Shown: positions 1-8,786, counted from the stretch's first letter. The stretch: 64,000 nt of DNA from Paenibacillus_E violae (GCF_032461945.1 NZ_JAWCUD010000004.1:1-64000), one strand, 5' to 3'. The notes: generated by a model from the sequence alone, not told the origin. Program-made: numbers and translations.

Positions 1-115
1 CAGCGGGGATGTTCATTTCCTCTGCGATTTCCGGTAATGTCTTTGTTTGTTCTTGAACGTATTTTACTGCTTGTTTCTTAAAATCTTCATTATATCGTTG
101 GCGTTGCTCTCCCAT
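1..115 (-). CDS. IS3-family-like transposase OrfA, N-terminal part (runs off window)
   Basis: About 38 residues are visible, starting MGEQRQRYNEDFKKQAVKYV and continuing with a short helix pattern around ETLP/PEIAEEMNI. This is the usual opening of the helix-turn-helix OrfA that binds IS3-family ends. The ATG is 113-115 on the minus strand, behind an AGGAGGGG-like site at about 122-130. The gene continues past the left edge, so OrfB and intactness cannot be judged. The family call rests on the N-terminal pattern only. Confidence 0.65.
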   Translation of the reverse strand, partial: MGEQRQRYNEDFKKQAVKYVQEQTKTLPEIAEEMNIPA

Positions 116-172
116 GGGCGGACCCCTCCTATTCGTTAAGTCTATTATTGGGGTCACTTAACGATGTGTCCA
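1..172 (-). mobile_element. End of an IS3-like insertion sequence
   Basis: The OrfA start lies about 35 bp from a stretch at 148-172 (GGGGTCACTTAACGATGTGT then CCACT) that looks like an IS terminal inverted repeat. The other end is outside the window, so neither the inverted repeat partner nor a target duplication can be confirmed. The exact boundary is an estimate. Confidence 0.45.
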
Positions 173-190
173 CTTCTAATTCTAGCCCCA

Positions 191-415
191 GATAAGACCC
201 TGTAGTTCCACTCGTCGAGGAAATATGTACGATATCCCCGAAATAGAGGACGCCAGTTCCCTTATGATCTGCCCTAGCGGAATTCTCCGCTAGTCTTTCT
301 ATGTCTGGTGAGGTGGAAGGTTGCAGAATGTTGAGTAGAACGGTTGGGTCGTGGAAGGTAGGTAAAGTAGCTTGATTTATTGTGCAAGAGCCTCTCTCTG
401 CAAAGGTTAGAGGGA
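191..415. repeat. Intergenic repeat, copy A
   Basis: A non-coding block of about 225 bp that recurs, imperfectly, at 61065-61320 and 61402-61640. Shared landmarks in order are GATAAGACCCTGTAGTTCC, an AAATAGAGGAC(G/T)CCAGTTCCCT unit, a hairpin made of CTAGCGGA and TCCGCTAG around ATTC, GGTGAGGTGGAAGGTTGCAG, and GGTAGGTAAAGTAGCTTGAT. This copy lacks the GAAATAGCTGTCAC lead-in of the other two; its left side adjoins the IS end. No coding potential is apparent. Confidence 0.8.
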
Positions 416-531
416 ATTTGCCGTCCTCCCAATGAATTTGGCCAAATAGTGAACAGTAGTTCCCTTAACTTAAGGGAAATGTGCTTTTTCAATGAAATAA
501 CGGACCCTAGTTCCCTGAAAGCCCTTCTAGC

Positions 532-562
532 CAAAAAAAGCGAGACCACATTGGTCCCGCTC
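532..562 (-). terminator. Terminator of the RlmI-like methyltransferase gene
   Basis: AGCGAGACC and GGTCCCGCT pair around ACATT. Read on the minus strand the stem is followed by a run of seven T residues, directly downstream of the stop at 570. Confidence 0.85.
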
Positions 563-569
563 CTCTCAA

Positions 570-1946
570 CTATTTGCTTCGCACTTCAAAAATCGCGAAT
601 TTCAAGTAATGCCCCTCATCCACACCGAGAATGCGCGGATGGTCCATGCCCGCTCCGCGGAATTCAACTAAACGCAGGATCTTGCCTGCATCCGTCGCCG
701 CCGCATGAATCGTCTCCAGGAAAAGCTCCGGATGCATGTGGTACGAGCAGCTCGCCGTCACAAGGTACCCGCCTTCATTCACAAGCTTCATCCCGTGCAG
801 GTTAATATCTTTGTAGCCGCGGCATGCGCCTTCAACTGCGCTTTTCGTTTTGGCAAAAGCAGGCGGATCGAGAATGACTACATCCCAAGTCCTGCCGCCT
901 TCAGGAACCGGCTTGGATGTATCAATCTTTTTCCCTTGTGCGCCGCTGCCGGCGTTGGCTCGCACTTTCCGTTCATCCAAACCTCTGACTTGGGTCCGTA
1001 AGTACTCAAAAGCATCTGCGACTACGAACTCGACACGGTCTTGGAAACCGTTCAAACCAACATTTGTTCTCGCGCTCTCAATGGCATGCTCGGAAATGTC
1101 CAGGCAGGTCACTTTTTTCGCGCCGAATTTACAAGCATTGAGAGTAAAGCTGCCGGTATGGGAGAAGCACTCCAGTACTGAGGCGCCGTCCCAGAAAGGG
1201 AATGTCACGACTTTGCCGTTCGCATTGACAGGCAATGTTTGCATGGCTCCCTCATGTTCGACTTCACGAAGTTCGATACCACTTCGATGGCCCCAACCTG
1301 TCATCAACGGAGCGATGGCTGCGCGATTTTCTCGTTGGTCGAAGAAATAACCGGTTTTCTGGCCTTCTTCGATGTCTACCCGGATGCGCAGACCATTTTC
1401 AAGAATGTCCACATGTTTGGGACACTCACCGTATAATAAGCCTTTGGTTTGCTCCAGACCTTCCAACTCACGGATCGAGACGTCACTGCGCTCATAGATG
1501 CCTGCCGGCTTAACAACCTGAACCAGTGCATCAACAATCTGCTCACGGCAGCGATCCATACCCAGCGTAAGAATCTGTACAACAAGCGTATCTTCGAACT
1601 TATCTACAATTAACCCCGGTAAAAAGTCCGCTTCACCATAGACCAACCGATAAGATTTTGCCTCTTTTACGAAGCGGCTGCGATGCTGCAAGCAACGTGT
1701 GAACCGTTCCACAAAAAAGTCTGTCGTCATGGCTTCGAGTGGCTTGTAAGATACAATTCGGACCGTAATTTGCGAAGCTTCATTGTAATAACCCGTCGCT
1801 AAATACTGGCCCAGATGTGTCTGCACCGGAACAAGCTGTCCCGGCACAACTTCTCCGTCTACGCGCTCAATTTCACTTTTGTACACCCATGGGTGACCTT
1901 GCTCTAAACGAGGTTTACGTTTCTTATGTAAAAATACTGCTGCCAT
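570..1946 (-). CDS. Class I SAM-dependent rRNA methyltransferase, RlmI-like
   Basis: Predicted to methylate a cytosine of 23S rRNA (C5), as RlmI/YwbD-type proteins do. The N-terminal ~75 residues form a PUA-type RNA-binding domain (HPWVYKSEI). The Rossmann methyltransferase follows, with GYFFDQRENR, the SAM loop VLECFSHTGSF and the DPPAFAKTKS motif. At 458 residues it is about 60 longer than the usual ~395. The extra length lies in two segments, about residues 216-252 between FFDQRENR and VLECFSHTG, and about 322-350 just before the DPP motif. The ATG at 1946 has AAAGGA about 14 bases upstream. It is monocistronic with its own terminator. The family call is secure; the exact target base is inferred. 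Confidence 0.85.
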   Translation of the reverse strand: MAAVFLHKKRKPRLEQGHPWVYKSEIERVDGEVVPGQLVPVQTHLGQYLATGYYNEASQITVRIVSYKPLEAMTTDFFVERFTRCLQHRSRFVKEAKSYRLVYGEADFLPGLIVDKFEDTLVVQILTLGMDRCREQIVDALVQVVKPAGIYERSDVSIRELEGLEQTKGLLYGECPKHVDILENGLRIRVDIEEGQKTGYFFDQRENRAAIAPLMTGWGHRSGIELREVEHEGAMQTLPVNANGKVVTFPFWDGASVLECFSHTGSFTLNACKFGAKKVTCLDISEHAIESARTNVGLNGFQDRVEFVVADAFEYLRTQVRGLDERKVRANAGSGAQGKKIDTSKPVPEGGRTWDVVILDPPAFAKTKSAVEGACRGYKDINLHGMKLVNEGGYLVTASCSYHMHPELFLETIHAAATDAGKILRLVEFRGAGMDHPRILGVDEGHYLKFAIFEVRSK

Positions 1947-2066
1947 ATATCAATTAGCCGTCCTTTGTGTGATACCGTTCCGTCTCTCTTTGGTGCTTGT
2001 CATGCTTGTCTGTACGGTCACATATATTGAGTGATAATGAAAAGTTCATTTGCGAGGGAGAATGCT

Positions 2067-3071
2067 ATGATGATGAATACCATAATCCTACCTGTGATTG
2101 CAGGGTTAGTTTTATTTCTCTTCGGCATGAAGCTCATGGAAACAGCGCTTCAATCGTGGGCCGGCCCCCGCCTCCAGCTGTGGCTGGAGCGGTTTACCCA
2201 GACGCCGGTGCGCGGCCTCGTCACCGGCACCGTGCTCACGGCGGCGCTGCAAAGCAGCACCGCCATAACGGTCATCGCCATCGGCCTTGTCGGCGCCGGC
2301 GTCTTGACCTTCCCGAGAACGCTCGGCGTCATTCTCGGCACCAACATCGGCACTTGCCTCACCACCGAGCTGATCGGACTCAGCCTCGGGGGGATCGGTG
2401 TGCCGATCCTGCTTGTGAGCGCCGCCATCTGGATGGCGAGCTGGCTGGCCGGCCCCTTGCCGCCATCAGCGGCGCGAGGGCAAGAACCAGCCGACTCTGC
2501 CGGCGGGCGCGAATGGCTGCGCAGCGTCCGCTACGGAGCGCTGGCGGTGGCGGGCTTCTCTCTCGTGCTGCTCGGCATCGAGATCATGCAAACGATCGGT
2601 CCTGCGCTGCAGTCCCGCGGGCTCTTCGCTTGGTTTGTCACCGAAGCCAAGCAAAGCTTGCTGTGGGGCATCATCGCCGGCGCCGCCGTTACGGCTCTGG
2701 TGCACAGCAGCGCAGCGGTTATCGCGATGGCCATGGGCCTCGCCGCGATTCAAGGCATCCCCGTCGAGCTGGGCATTGCCATCACAATCGGCGCCAATGT
2801 CGGCACCTGTGTGACGGCATTGATCGCCGGAATGAGCTCCTCACGCGCCGGGCGATACGTCGCCTGGTCGCATATCCTGCTCAACGTCGGAGGCGCGATC
2901 CTCTTTTACCCCTTCATCCATCAGCTTGTCAGCCTTTCGGCACTGATCGCGGATGACGCATCGGCGCAAATTGCTCGTTCGCAGACGATTTTCAATGTCG
3001 TCTGTTCGATGATCGCCTTACCTTTTTGCTATCTTAATATGTGGAAGCGCCTTGAGTTCCGTTCACAATAG
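2067..3071 (+). CDS. Na/Pi-cotransporter family membrane protein, YqeW-type
   Basis: Likely sodium-coupled phosphate (or related anion) transporter in the cytoplasmic membrane. The two inverted Na_Pi_cotrans repeats are visible: QSSTAITVIAIG at about residue 75 and HSSAAVIAMAMG at about 225, each followed by a GANVGTC/GTNIGTC loop. About eight hydrophobic segments are present and there is no PhoU-like tail. The ATG at 2067 is chosen over an upstream in-frame ATG at 2031 because GCGAGGGAG ends 6 bases before it. B. subtilis has such a gene (yqeW) next to the prmA-yqeV block, which fits this position. Bases 2157-2830 are much richer in G+C than the flanks. The 3' end overlaps convergent deoC by 38 bp. 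Confidence 0.85.
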   Translation: MMMNTIILPVIAGLVLFLFGMKLMETALQSWAGPRLQLWLERFTQTPVRGLVTGTVLTAALQSSTAITVIAIGLVGAGVLTFPRTLGVILGTNIGTCLTTELIGLSLGGIGVPILLVSAAIWMASWLAGPLPPSAARGQEPADSAGGREWLRSVRYGALAVAGFSLVLLGIEIMQTIGPALQSRGLFAWFVTEAKQSLLWGIIAGAAVTALVHSSAAVIAMAMGLAAIQGIPVELGIAITIGANVGTCVTALIAGMSSSRAGRYVAWSHILLNVGGAILFYPFIHQLVSLSALIADDASAQIARSQTIFNVVCSMIALPFCYLNMWKRLEFRSQ

Positions 3072-3714
3072 CTACACCTGAGCTAGTGCCTAAACGAGTT
3101 GCACCGGCTTCGATCATCGCAACCGCTGCTTGCAGATCTCTTACGCCGCCCGATGCTTTGACGCCAATCGTATCTGATACGTTTGCGCGCATAAGACGTA
3201 CATCTTCTACTGTCGCACCGCCAGGACCAAATCCTGTGGATGTTTTGACAAAATGAGCGCCAGCTTCTTCCGAAAGCTTGCAAGCCATTATTTTTTGCTC
3301 ATCGTTCAAAAAGCCGGTTTCCATAATCACTTTAACAATCGCTTTTCCTTTGACAGCATCCACGACTTGCTTAATATCCGAACGAACGGCATCATATTGA
3401 CCTTCTAGAAGCAGACCAATCGGAAGCACGGTATCGATTTCAGCAGCACCGTTTTCTACTGCCTTCGCAGCTTCAAATGCTTTTACTTCGCTCAAGCTTG
3501 CTCCAAGCGGGAAACCCACAACCGCTGCAACTTTCACGCCGGTACCTTCTAGCGCCTTGCTAGCTACGCCAACAAACTGAGAGTTCACGCACACGCTGAA
3601 AAATTGGTGCTGAGCCGCCTCTTCACACAGTTTGTGAATAGATGCCGTACTCGCATCTGGCTTCAAAAGGGTATGATCGATATATTTGGCAATTTCTTTC
3701 GCATTTAAAGTCAT
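3034..3714 (-). CDS. deoC: Deoxyribose-phosphate aldolase
   Basis: Converts 2-deoxyribose 5-phosphate to glyceraldehyde 3-phosphate and acetaldehyde in deoxynucleoside catabolism, in the cytoplasm. Class I TIM-barrel landmarks are seen: IDHTLLKPD at the start, CVNSQFV, VVGFPLGA, IKVIMETG-like KVIMETGFL, the Schiff-base lysine in FVKTSTGFG, and GVKASGGVRD. The length of 226 residues is normal. The ATG at 3714 has GAGGTG 6 bases upstream; a GTG three codons earlier is less likely. The stop lies 38 bp inside the 3' end of the convergent transporter gene. No deo-operon partner is adjacent. Confidence 0.95.
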   Translation of the reverse strand: MTLNAKEIAKYIDHTLLKPDASTASIHKLCEEAAQHQFFSVCVNSQFVGVASKALEGTGVKVAAVVGFPLGASLSEVKAFEAAKAVENGAAEIDTVLPIGLLLEGQYDAVRSDIKQVVDAVKGKAIVKVIMETGFLNDEQKIMACKLSEEAGAHFVKTSTGFGPGGATVEDVRLMRANVSDTIGVKASGGVRDLQAAVAMIEAGATRLGTSSGVAIVNGTQGASTY

Positions 3715-3764
3715 TAGAAACACCTCATCCTATTTATTGTGCAGCCTTGCTGCTAATAGAGAAA

Positions 3765-3807
3765 ACCTCTATCGCGGCCATCTCAGGAAGCGACCGCGCT
3801 TAGAGGT
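3765..3807 (-). terminator. Terminator of the prmA-to-mtaB run
   Basis: ACCTCTA pairs with TAGAGGT, with an inner CGCGG/CCGCG stem. On the minus strand it is followed by TTTTCTC. It lies between the stop of mtaB and the start of deoC. Confidence 0.6.
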
Positions 3808-3832
3808 AAATGTTAACGTCTAAACATTTGAC

Positions 3833-5173
3833 TTACAAATTTACAACAGCTGCTGTTTCCAACACTCGAACCAATTGGCCCTTGCTTTCATTCACGCCTG
3901 CTTCCGTCACTTTCACACGGCAAACTTGGCCGATCATGTCTTCCGAACCTTGGAAAACAAGCTGTACATAGTTATCCGAGTAGCCCATATACAAACCGCT
4001 GTCAGGTGCTCCTTTGTAAGCTCGTTCCGGAATTACTTCCAGTACTTGACCTACAAACTGCTGTGCATAAGCTAACTGCATTTTCTCAGAAAGATCGATC
4101 AGCTCATGAACGCGCGTATTTTTGACTTCCTCATCCACTTGATCTTCCATCCGCGCCGCTGGTGTACCTGTCCGCTTGGAATAAGGGAAGACGTGCATCT
4201 CAGAGAATTTCATGCGTTCCATGAATTCTACGCCATTGCGGAACATTTCCTCAGTCTCACCTGGGAAGCCCACAATTACGTCCGTCGTAATAGCTACATC
4301 CGGCATAATCTCATGCAGACGCTCAATTTTGCTGGCGAATTCAGCTGTCGTATATTTTCTGCGCATGCGCGCTAGTACACGATCATCACCGGCCTGCAAA
4401 GGAATATGCAGATGACGGCACATTTTGTCCGAGGATTTCAATACTTCAATGACCTCATCCGTAATTTGACTAGCTTCGATTGAAGAAATCCGAATACGTT
4501 TCAAACCTTCGACTTTGTCCAAATCCCAAAGCAATTTAGCCAAGCTGTAATCCTCAATATCTTCGCCATATCCGCCGGTATGAATACCCGTCAGGACAAT
4601 TTCCTGATAGCCGGCAGCCACTAATTGCTCCGCTTGGGCAATAACGCTTTGCGGCTCACGACTGCGCATTAGCCCGCGGGACCATGGAATGATACAAAAC
4701 GTACAGAAGTTGTTGCAGCCCTCTTGAATTTTCAGAAAAGCTCTCGTCCGATCGGCAAAATCAGGCACATCCAGTTCTTCAAACTGACGTGTTTTCATGA
4801 TGTTGCGAACCGCATTAATCGGTTGGCGATCCGTTTCAAATTGTTTCACAATCGGAATAATTTTGTCACGGTCCTGTGTCCCGATTACCATATCGACACC
4901 TGGGATCGCCATGATCTCCGCCGGAGAAGTTTGCGCATAACAGCCTGTTACGGCAACAATCGCCTCTGGATTGCGACGAATCGCACGGCGAATCATTTGA
5001 CGGCTCTTTTTATCCCCCGTATTCGTTACCGTACAAGTATTGATCACGTAAACGTCTGCCGTTTGCTCGAAATCGACCTGTTCGTATCCCTCATTTTTGA
5101 AAAGCTGCCATATGGCCTCTGTATCATAGAAATTAACTTTACATCCTAATGTATGAAACGCTACCGTTGCCAT
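3833..5173 (-). CDS. mtaB: tRNA t6A37 methylthiotransferase MtaB
   Basis: Radical-SAM enzyme that adds a methylthio group to t6A at position 37 of ANN-decoding tRNAs. The N-terminal UPF0004 domain carries cluster cysteines (LGCKVNFYD, NTCTVTN, TGCYAQ). The radical SAM motif is EGCNNFCTFCIIPWSRG at about residue 153 (CxxxCxxC). A C-terminal TRAM domain spans about 375-440. The length of 446 residues matches MtaB (YqeV) rather than MiaB. It starts 5 bp after rsmE ends and is the last gene of the prmA/M50/rsmE/mtaB run, the order known from B. subtilis yqeTUV. Confidence 0.95.
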   Translation of the reverse strand: MATVAFHTLGCKVNFYDTEAIWQLFKNEGYEQVDFEQTADVYVINTCTVTNTGDKKSRQMIRRAIRRNPEAIVAVTGCYAQTSPAEIMAIPGVDMVIGTQDRDKIIPIVKQFETDRQPINAVRNIMKTRQFEELDVPDFADRTRAFLKIQEGCNNFCTFCIIPWSRGLMRSREPQSVIAQAEQLVAAGYQEIVLTGIHTGGYGEDIEDYSLAKLLWDLDKVEGLKRIRISSIEASQITDEVIEVLKSSDKMCRHLHIPLQAGDDRVLARMRRKYTTAEFASKIERLHEIMPDVAITTDVIVGFPGETEEMFRNGVEFMERMKFSEMHVFPYSKRTGTPAARMEDQVDEEVKNTRVHELIDLSEKMQLAYAQQFVGQVLEVIPERAYKGAPDSGLYMGYSDNYVQLVFQGSEDMIGQVCRVKVTEAGVNESKGQLVRVLETAAVVNL

Positions 5174-5178
5174 AACGC

Positions 5179-5946
5179 TTATCCTCCCATCTCTCCGGTT
5201 TCATAGAAAAGACACGTAAGACCTACCATCGCAGCAGTCTCCGTGCGTAAAATACGAGCCCCTAGCGATACAGAACGGAACCCGGCCTCTTCGGCCTGCT
5301 TGATTTCTTGTTCCGTAAATCCGCCTTCCGGCCCCACTGCAATAACGACTTTGCTTCCTTGTCCCAATTTACCCGCGGCGAGCGCTTCCTGGATGGCTGG
5401 CTTCAATTGCTGACCATCTTCTTTTTCATAGCAGATCCATGCTGCATCCGCTTCTTTGGCCTGCTGAAGCAGCTGCTTCCACGAATAAACGGCTTCTACC
5501 TGCGGCACACGATTGCGATGTGCTTGCTCAGCGGCTTCTTTGGCAATCTTCTGCCAACGTTCCGTCCGCTTCGCTTCCTTCTTAGCGTCGTATTGCACAA
5601 TCGTACGCTCTGATAAAAAAGGAAGAAACCGGGCTGCCCCGATCTCGGTCCCTTTTTGAATAATCGTTTCCATCTTATCACCTTTGGGCAGGCTCTGAGC
5701 AATCCAGACCTGAACCGCTGACTCAGCGTTCATCGGCAGTTCCTCCACGATTTCCGCGGTGACTAGCCCCTTATCTAACTGAGAAATCCGCACGAGCACT
5801 TCGCGATCCAATCCATTGCTGCAAATCACCTTGTCGCCGATGTCTGCTCGCATCACGCGCATCAGATGATGTGCGTCGTCTCCCTCAATGGTGACAGTCT
5901 GATTGTCAAGGTGAAACTGCTCGGGCGGGAGAAAATAACGCTGCAT
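5179..5946 (-). CDS. rsmE: 16S rRNA (uracil1498-N3)-methyltransferase
   Basis: SPOUT-class enzyme that methylates U1498 of 16S rRNA. It begins MQRYFLPPEQF, as RsmE proteins do, with an N-terminal PUA-like region (HHLMRVMR). The knotted SAM-binding end contains VVIAVGPEGGFTEQE and SLGARILRTETAA, both typical. The start at 5946 (255 residues) is preferred over an ATG at 5979 because of homologous N-termini and GAGAGG about 9 bases upstream. It is followed by mtaB with a 5-bp gap. The PrmA-RsmE-MtaB neighbourhood is a conserved Bacillales translation/modification run. Confidence 0.95.
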   Translation of the reverse strand: MQRYFLPPEQFHLDNQTVTIEGDDAHHLMRVMRADIGDKVICSNGLDREVLVRISQLDKGLVTAEIVEELPMNAESAVQVWIAQSLPKGDKMETIIQKGTEIGAARFLPFLSERTIVQYDAKKEAKRTERWQKIAKEAAEQAHRNRVPQVEAVYSWKQLLQQAKEADAAWICYEKEDGQQLKPAIQEALAAGKLGQGSKVVIAVGPEGGFTEQEIKQAEEAGFRSVSLGARILRTETAAMVGLTCLFYETGEMGG

Positions 5947-6063
5947 AGTCCAAGCCTCTCTATCTTCGTTCATTTCCATGTCAATTGGATTCCTAGGTCA
6001 ATCTTCCACTCACCATCATACCTTTTTTGAATCAGAAAAGCTACAAAGGGATGAAACTGGCAG

Positions 6064-6735
6064 CTACAAACCAAGAATGAACGCGATTGGCCTGGAAAAT
6101 AGATCTATGATATTTTTCCCTAACCCTAAATAAGGATCTAATGTCACCTGACGCAGCGGTCGAACGAATACAACAAGCAGGAAAATGACCGATGCCCACT
6201 GCTCGAACTTTTGCAAAGACTCCGAGTATCGCAAATCCACGAGATCTTGAATGATACGGTATCCATCGAGCGGCGGAATTGGAATAAGGTTAAACAAGAA
6301 CAAAGTCAAATTCGTGTTCACCATTAATTTTAAAAAGATTAGAATTGCACTGGCGCTTCCCGTTGACATGCCTTCGAGCCAGCCGTATTTCTGGAAGAGC
6401 GCAAATACAAATAAACTGATAAATGCAAGAATCAAGTTGCTTATCGGCCCTGCCGCGGTAACGATAATCCCCATTAAACGGGGGCTTTTGAAATTCCCGC
6501 GGTTGACAGGGACCGGTTTCGCCCAACCGAACCCGGCAATGAGCAGCATAATGGTCCCGAAAAGATCCAAATGCACCATCGGGTTCAAGGAAACCCTGCC
6601 GAATTGATAAGCCGTAGAATCTCCTAATTTATAAGCGCTATACGCGTGTGCGAATTCATGAATGGTAAATGAAAGCACGAGGACCAGAATAACGAAAGGC
6701 AGCGTACTCCAGTCATAAAACAATAATCCTCCCAT
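6064..6735 (-). CDS. Site-2 protease family (M50) membrane metalloprotease
   Basis: Integral membrane zinc protease of the M50 family. The HExxH zinc motif is in TIHEFAHAYSAYKLGD near residue 27. The third-ligand region NLIPIPPLDGYRI lies near 155. About five hydrophobic segments are visible; 223 residues is normal for the short YwhC/SpoIVFB-like group without PDZ domains. It starts with ATG at 6735 behind AGGTG, 10 bp after prmA ends, so it is probably cotranscribed with prmA and rsmE. Substrate unknown. It is not placed or sized to be SpoIVFB with confidence. Confidence 0.85.
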   Translation of the reverse strand: MGGLLFYDWSTLPFVILVLVLSFTIHEFAHAYSAYKLGDSTAYQFGRVSLNPMVHLDLFGTIMLLIAGFGWAKPVPVNRGNFKSPRLMGIIVTAAGPISNLILAFISLFVFALFQKYGWLEGMSTGSASAILIFLKLMVNTNLTLFLFNLIPIPPLDGYRIIQDLVDLRYSESLQKFEQWASVIFLLVVFVRPLRQVTLDPYLGLGKNIIDLFSRPIAFILGL

Positions 6736-6745
6736 GGATGAACAC

Positions 6746-7720
6746 CTACAGCTTTCTAGCTACGATTACAACCCAATTCGAATCATAGTTTTTCTCTACA
6801 ATTGTAAATTTGGCAGCAACCAGCGCTTTTTCGACGAGCTCTTCCTTAGCGGTAATAATACCGGACGTTATGTAATAGCCACCTTGCTGCAGAACTTCAT
6901 AAACATCATCAACGAAAGTAACAATAACCTCTGCCAAAATGTTAGCTACAACCAGCTGCACAGGAATCGTGACGCCAAGCTTGTCAGCGCCTTCTGTTTC
7001 GCTTTCTTTCAAAACACCAAGCAAATCACTCAATTTCACTGTAATGTTAGACTCGAGCCCATTCTGTTTCGTATTATCCTCAGCACTAGTCACAGCAACA
7101 GGATCTAAATCCACTGCTAAAACATGCTTAGCCCCGAGCTTGGCAGCTGCAACGGACAAAATTCCGGAACCCGTTCCAACATCAATGACATCATCCCCTG
7201 GCTTAAGCACCTTCTCCAGCGTTTTCAAGCAAAGTGACGTTGTCGCGTGTGTGCCTGTTCCGAACGCCATGCCAGGATCAAGCTCCAGAATCAGTTCACC
7301 AGGTGAAGCCGTGTACTCTTCCCATGTCGGTTTAATCGTTAGACGGTCCGTGATGCGAATCGGTTTGAAATACTGTTTCCAAGCGTGCGCCCAATCCTCG
7401 TCATCCACTTCTCTAACTTCATAAGTTGGATTGCCCGTATCAATGTCGTATTCGCTTAGTTGTTCGACCGATGCCTTTAAATTCGCCATAACCGGCTCCA
7501 TGTCCGTCCCATGGTAGAAATAGCCTTTGATCACAGCTCTTCCTTCCGGAATATCGTTAAAAGGCGTTTCATACAGCTGGCCAAATGACGTATCCCGCTC
7601 TTTGTTTAGTGTCCCTGATTCTTCAATAGAGACGCCCCCAGCGCCTAATTCATGAACAAAGTTCGTAATCATTTCTATTGCTTCTTCTGTCGTATGTACG
7701 GTTAATTCCTGCCAAAGCAT
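6746..7720 (-). CDS. prmA: Ribosomal protein L11 methyltransferase
   Basis: Trimethylates ribosomal protein L11 with SAM. The N-terminal L11-recognition region (about 1-100) precedes a Rossmann domain with DPGMAFGTGTHATTSLCL, VIDVGTGSGILSVAA and LVVANILAEVI, all diagnostic. The length of 324 residues is slightly above the usual ~310. The ATG at 7720 has AGGAGG about 9 bases upstream. In B. subtilis this gene (yqeT) directly follows dnaJ. Here a 6-kb block including alkaline phosphatase and an ABC system separates the two. Confidence 0.95.
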   Translation of the reverse strand: MLWQELTVHTTEEAIEMITNFVHELGAGGVSIEESGTLNKERDTSFGQLYETPFNDIPEGRAVIKGYFYHGTDMEPVMANLKASVEQLSEYDIDTGNPTYEVREVDDEDWAHAWKQYFKPIRITDRLTIKPTWEEYTASPGELILELDPGMAFGTGTHATTSLCLKTLEKVLKPGDDVIDVGTGSGILSVAAAKLGAKHVLAVDLDPVAVTSAEDNTKQNGLESNITVKLSDLLGVLKESETEGADKLGVTIPVQLVVANILAEVIVTFVDDVYEVLQQGGYYITSGIITAKEELVEKALVAAKFTIVEKNYDSNWVVIVARKL

Positions 7721-7957
7721 CGGTCGTGCTCCTCCTATCGGTTATCACCTTCGCGAAAATAAGCCCATCAGGGCTATTTTCACAAGGATCATTGTACTAC
7801 ACTTCGCTTCTTGGGTAAAATAACCTGAATGTAAGCGCTATATTTTTTTATTTTCTTAATAATCTCCTAATACATTTGTGGTACATTTAATAACAGGTGA
7901 ACAACAGTTATCAATGGTCATTACCTCACTTATACTATCCTAGAATGGAGTCTTCGC

Positions 7958-8764
7958 ATGGTAAGAACTTTCCTCATTTTTCTTATTATTGTTGGGCTGG
8001 AACTCACAGCACCTTTTGCCAGTGCCACCCTGCTGGCTGATAACTACAGCCAAGTGACCGCTCACCGCGGCAGCTCCAAGAAAGCGCCCGAGAATACGCT
8101 GAGCGCGTTCCGTCAAGCCATTGCAGATAAAGCTGGATTCGCCGAACTAGACGTGCAAGAAACGTCGGACGGAGTCGTTATGCTCATGCATGATGACAGT
8201 GCTCAACGCACGACGGGCATCAACAAAAACATGTGGGAAGTCACCTCATCTGAGCTCAAATCTGCCAGTGCCGGCAATTGGTTCAGCCCAAAGTTTAAAA
8301 GTGACCGCGTCCCTACCCTCGATGAAGTGATCGAGCTGGCCAAGGACCGGATCAAGCTAAATATAGAGTTGAAAAATAATGGGCATGGTGTACAACTCGC
8401 TCAGAAGACGGTTGATATCATTGGTGCTCATGAGTTTGAAAAGCAATGCACCGTCACATCCTTTGATACCGGTTTACTTCACACCGTAAAAAAAATGAAT
8501 CCTCGCATTAAAACGGGGCTTATTATAAGCCAGAAATCAGAAACTTCCTCACTTTGGGAAAGTCAAGATTACGACGTCGTCTCTGCGGCCTACCCGCTAG
8601 TCAACGATGAATTCATGAGAGAAGCCGCATCGCACAACAAAGAAGTTTACGCTTGGACGGTCAACGACAAACCGATGATGAAGCGTATGCTTGCACTCGG
8701 AGTCACAAGCATTATTACGGACGCTCCCGATCAGCTCATTCGTTTGATGAACGTCCATAATTAA
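7958..8764 (+). CDS. Secreted glycerophosphodiester phosphodiesterase
   Basis: Hydrolyses glycerophosphodiesters to glycerol 3-phosphate and an alcohol. An N-terminal hydrophobic signal (residues ~3-23, ending ASA) implies export. GDPD motifs are HRG at 36-38, APENT at 43-47, ExD at 63-65 and HDD at 78-80; IKLNIELK (about 127) supplies another metal-ligand glutamate. Length 268 residues. Together with the alkaline phosphatase and Na/Pi transporter nearby it suggests phosphate scavenging. The 237-bp upstream gap shows only weak ACA-type repeats, so Pho control is not claimed. A hairpin terminator follows. Confidence 0.9.
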   Translation: MVRTFLIFLIIVGLELTAPFASATLLADNYSQVTAHRGSSKKAPENTLSAFRQAIADKAGFAELDVQETSDGVVMLMHDDSAQRTTGINKNMWEVTSSELKSASAGNWFSPKFKSDRVPTLDEVIELAKDRIKLNIELKNNGHGVQLAQKTVDIIGAHEFEKQCTVTSFDTGLLHTVKKMNPRIKTGLIISQKSETSSLWESQDYDVVSAAYPLVNDEFMREAASHNKEVYAWTVNDKPMMKRMLALGVTSIITDAPDQLIRLMNVHN

Positions 8765-8786
8765 CTTAACTTTTTTACAAAAATAT

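Noticed and set aside
274..549. Minus-strand 91-codon frame across repeat copy A
   Set aside because: It runs through the repeat and into the terminator; the similar frame near 61042-61281 is not conserved in length or sequence, and no ribosome site is seen.
1997..2956. Long plus-strand reading frame rich in Arg, His and Pro overlapping the Na/Pi transporter
   Set aside because: Out-of-frame shadow of a G+C-rich membrane-protein gene; composition is not protein-like and no ribosome site fits.
6064..6735. SpoIVFB identity for the M50 protease
   Set aside because: No SpoIVFA-like partner gene adjacent; it sits in a translation-modification operon.
7870..7912. ACA-containing repeats upstream of the GDPD gene as a PhoP box
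   Set aside because: AATACA, GGTACA, ATAACA and TGAACA are spaced 11, 10 and 8 bp and each has one or two mismatches to TT(A/T)ACA; too weak to call.
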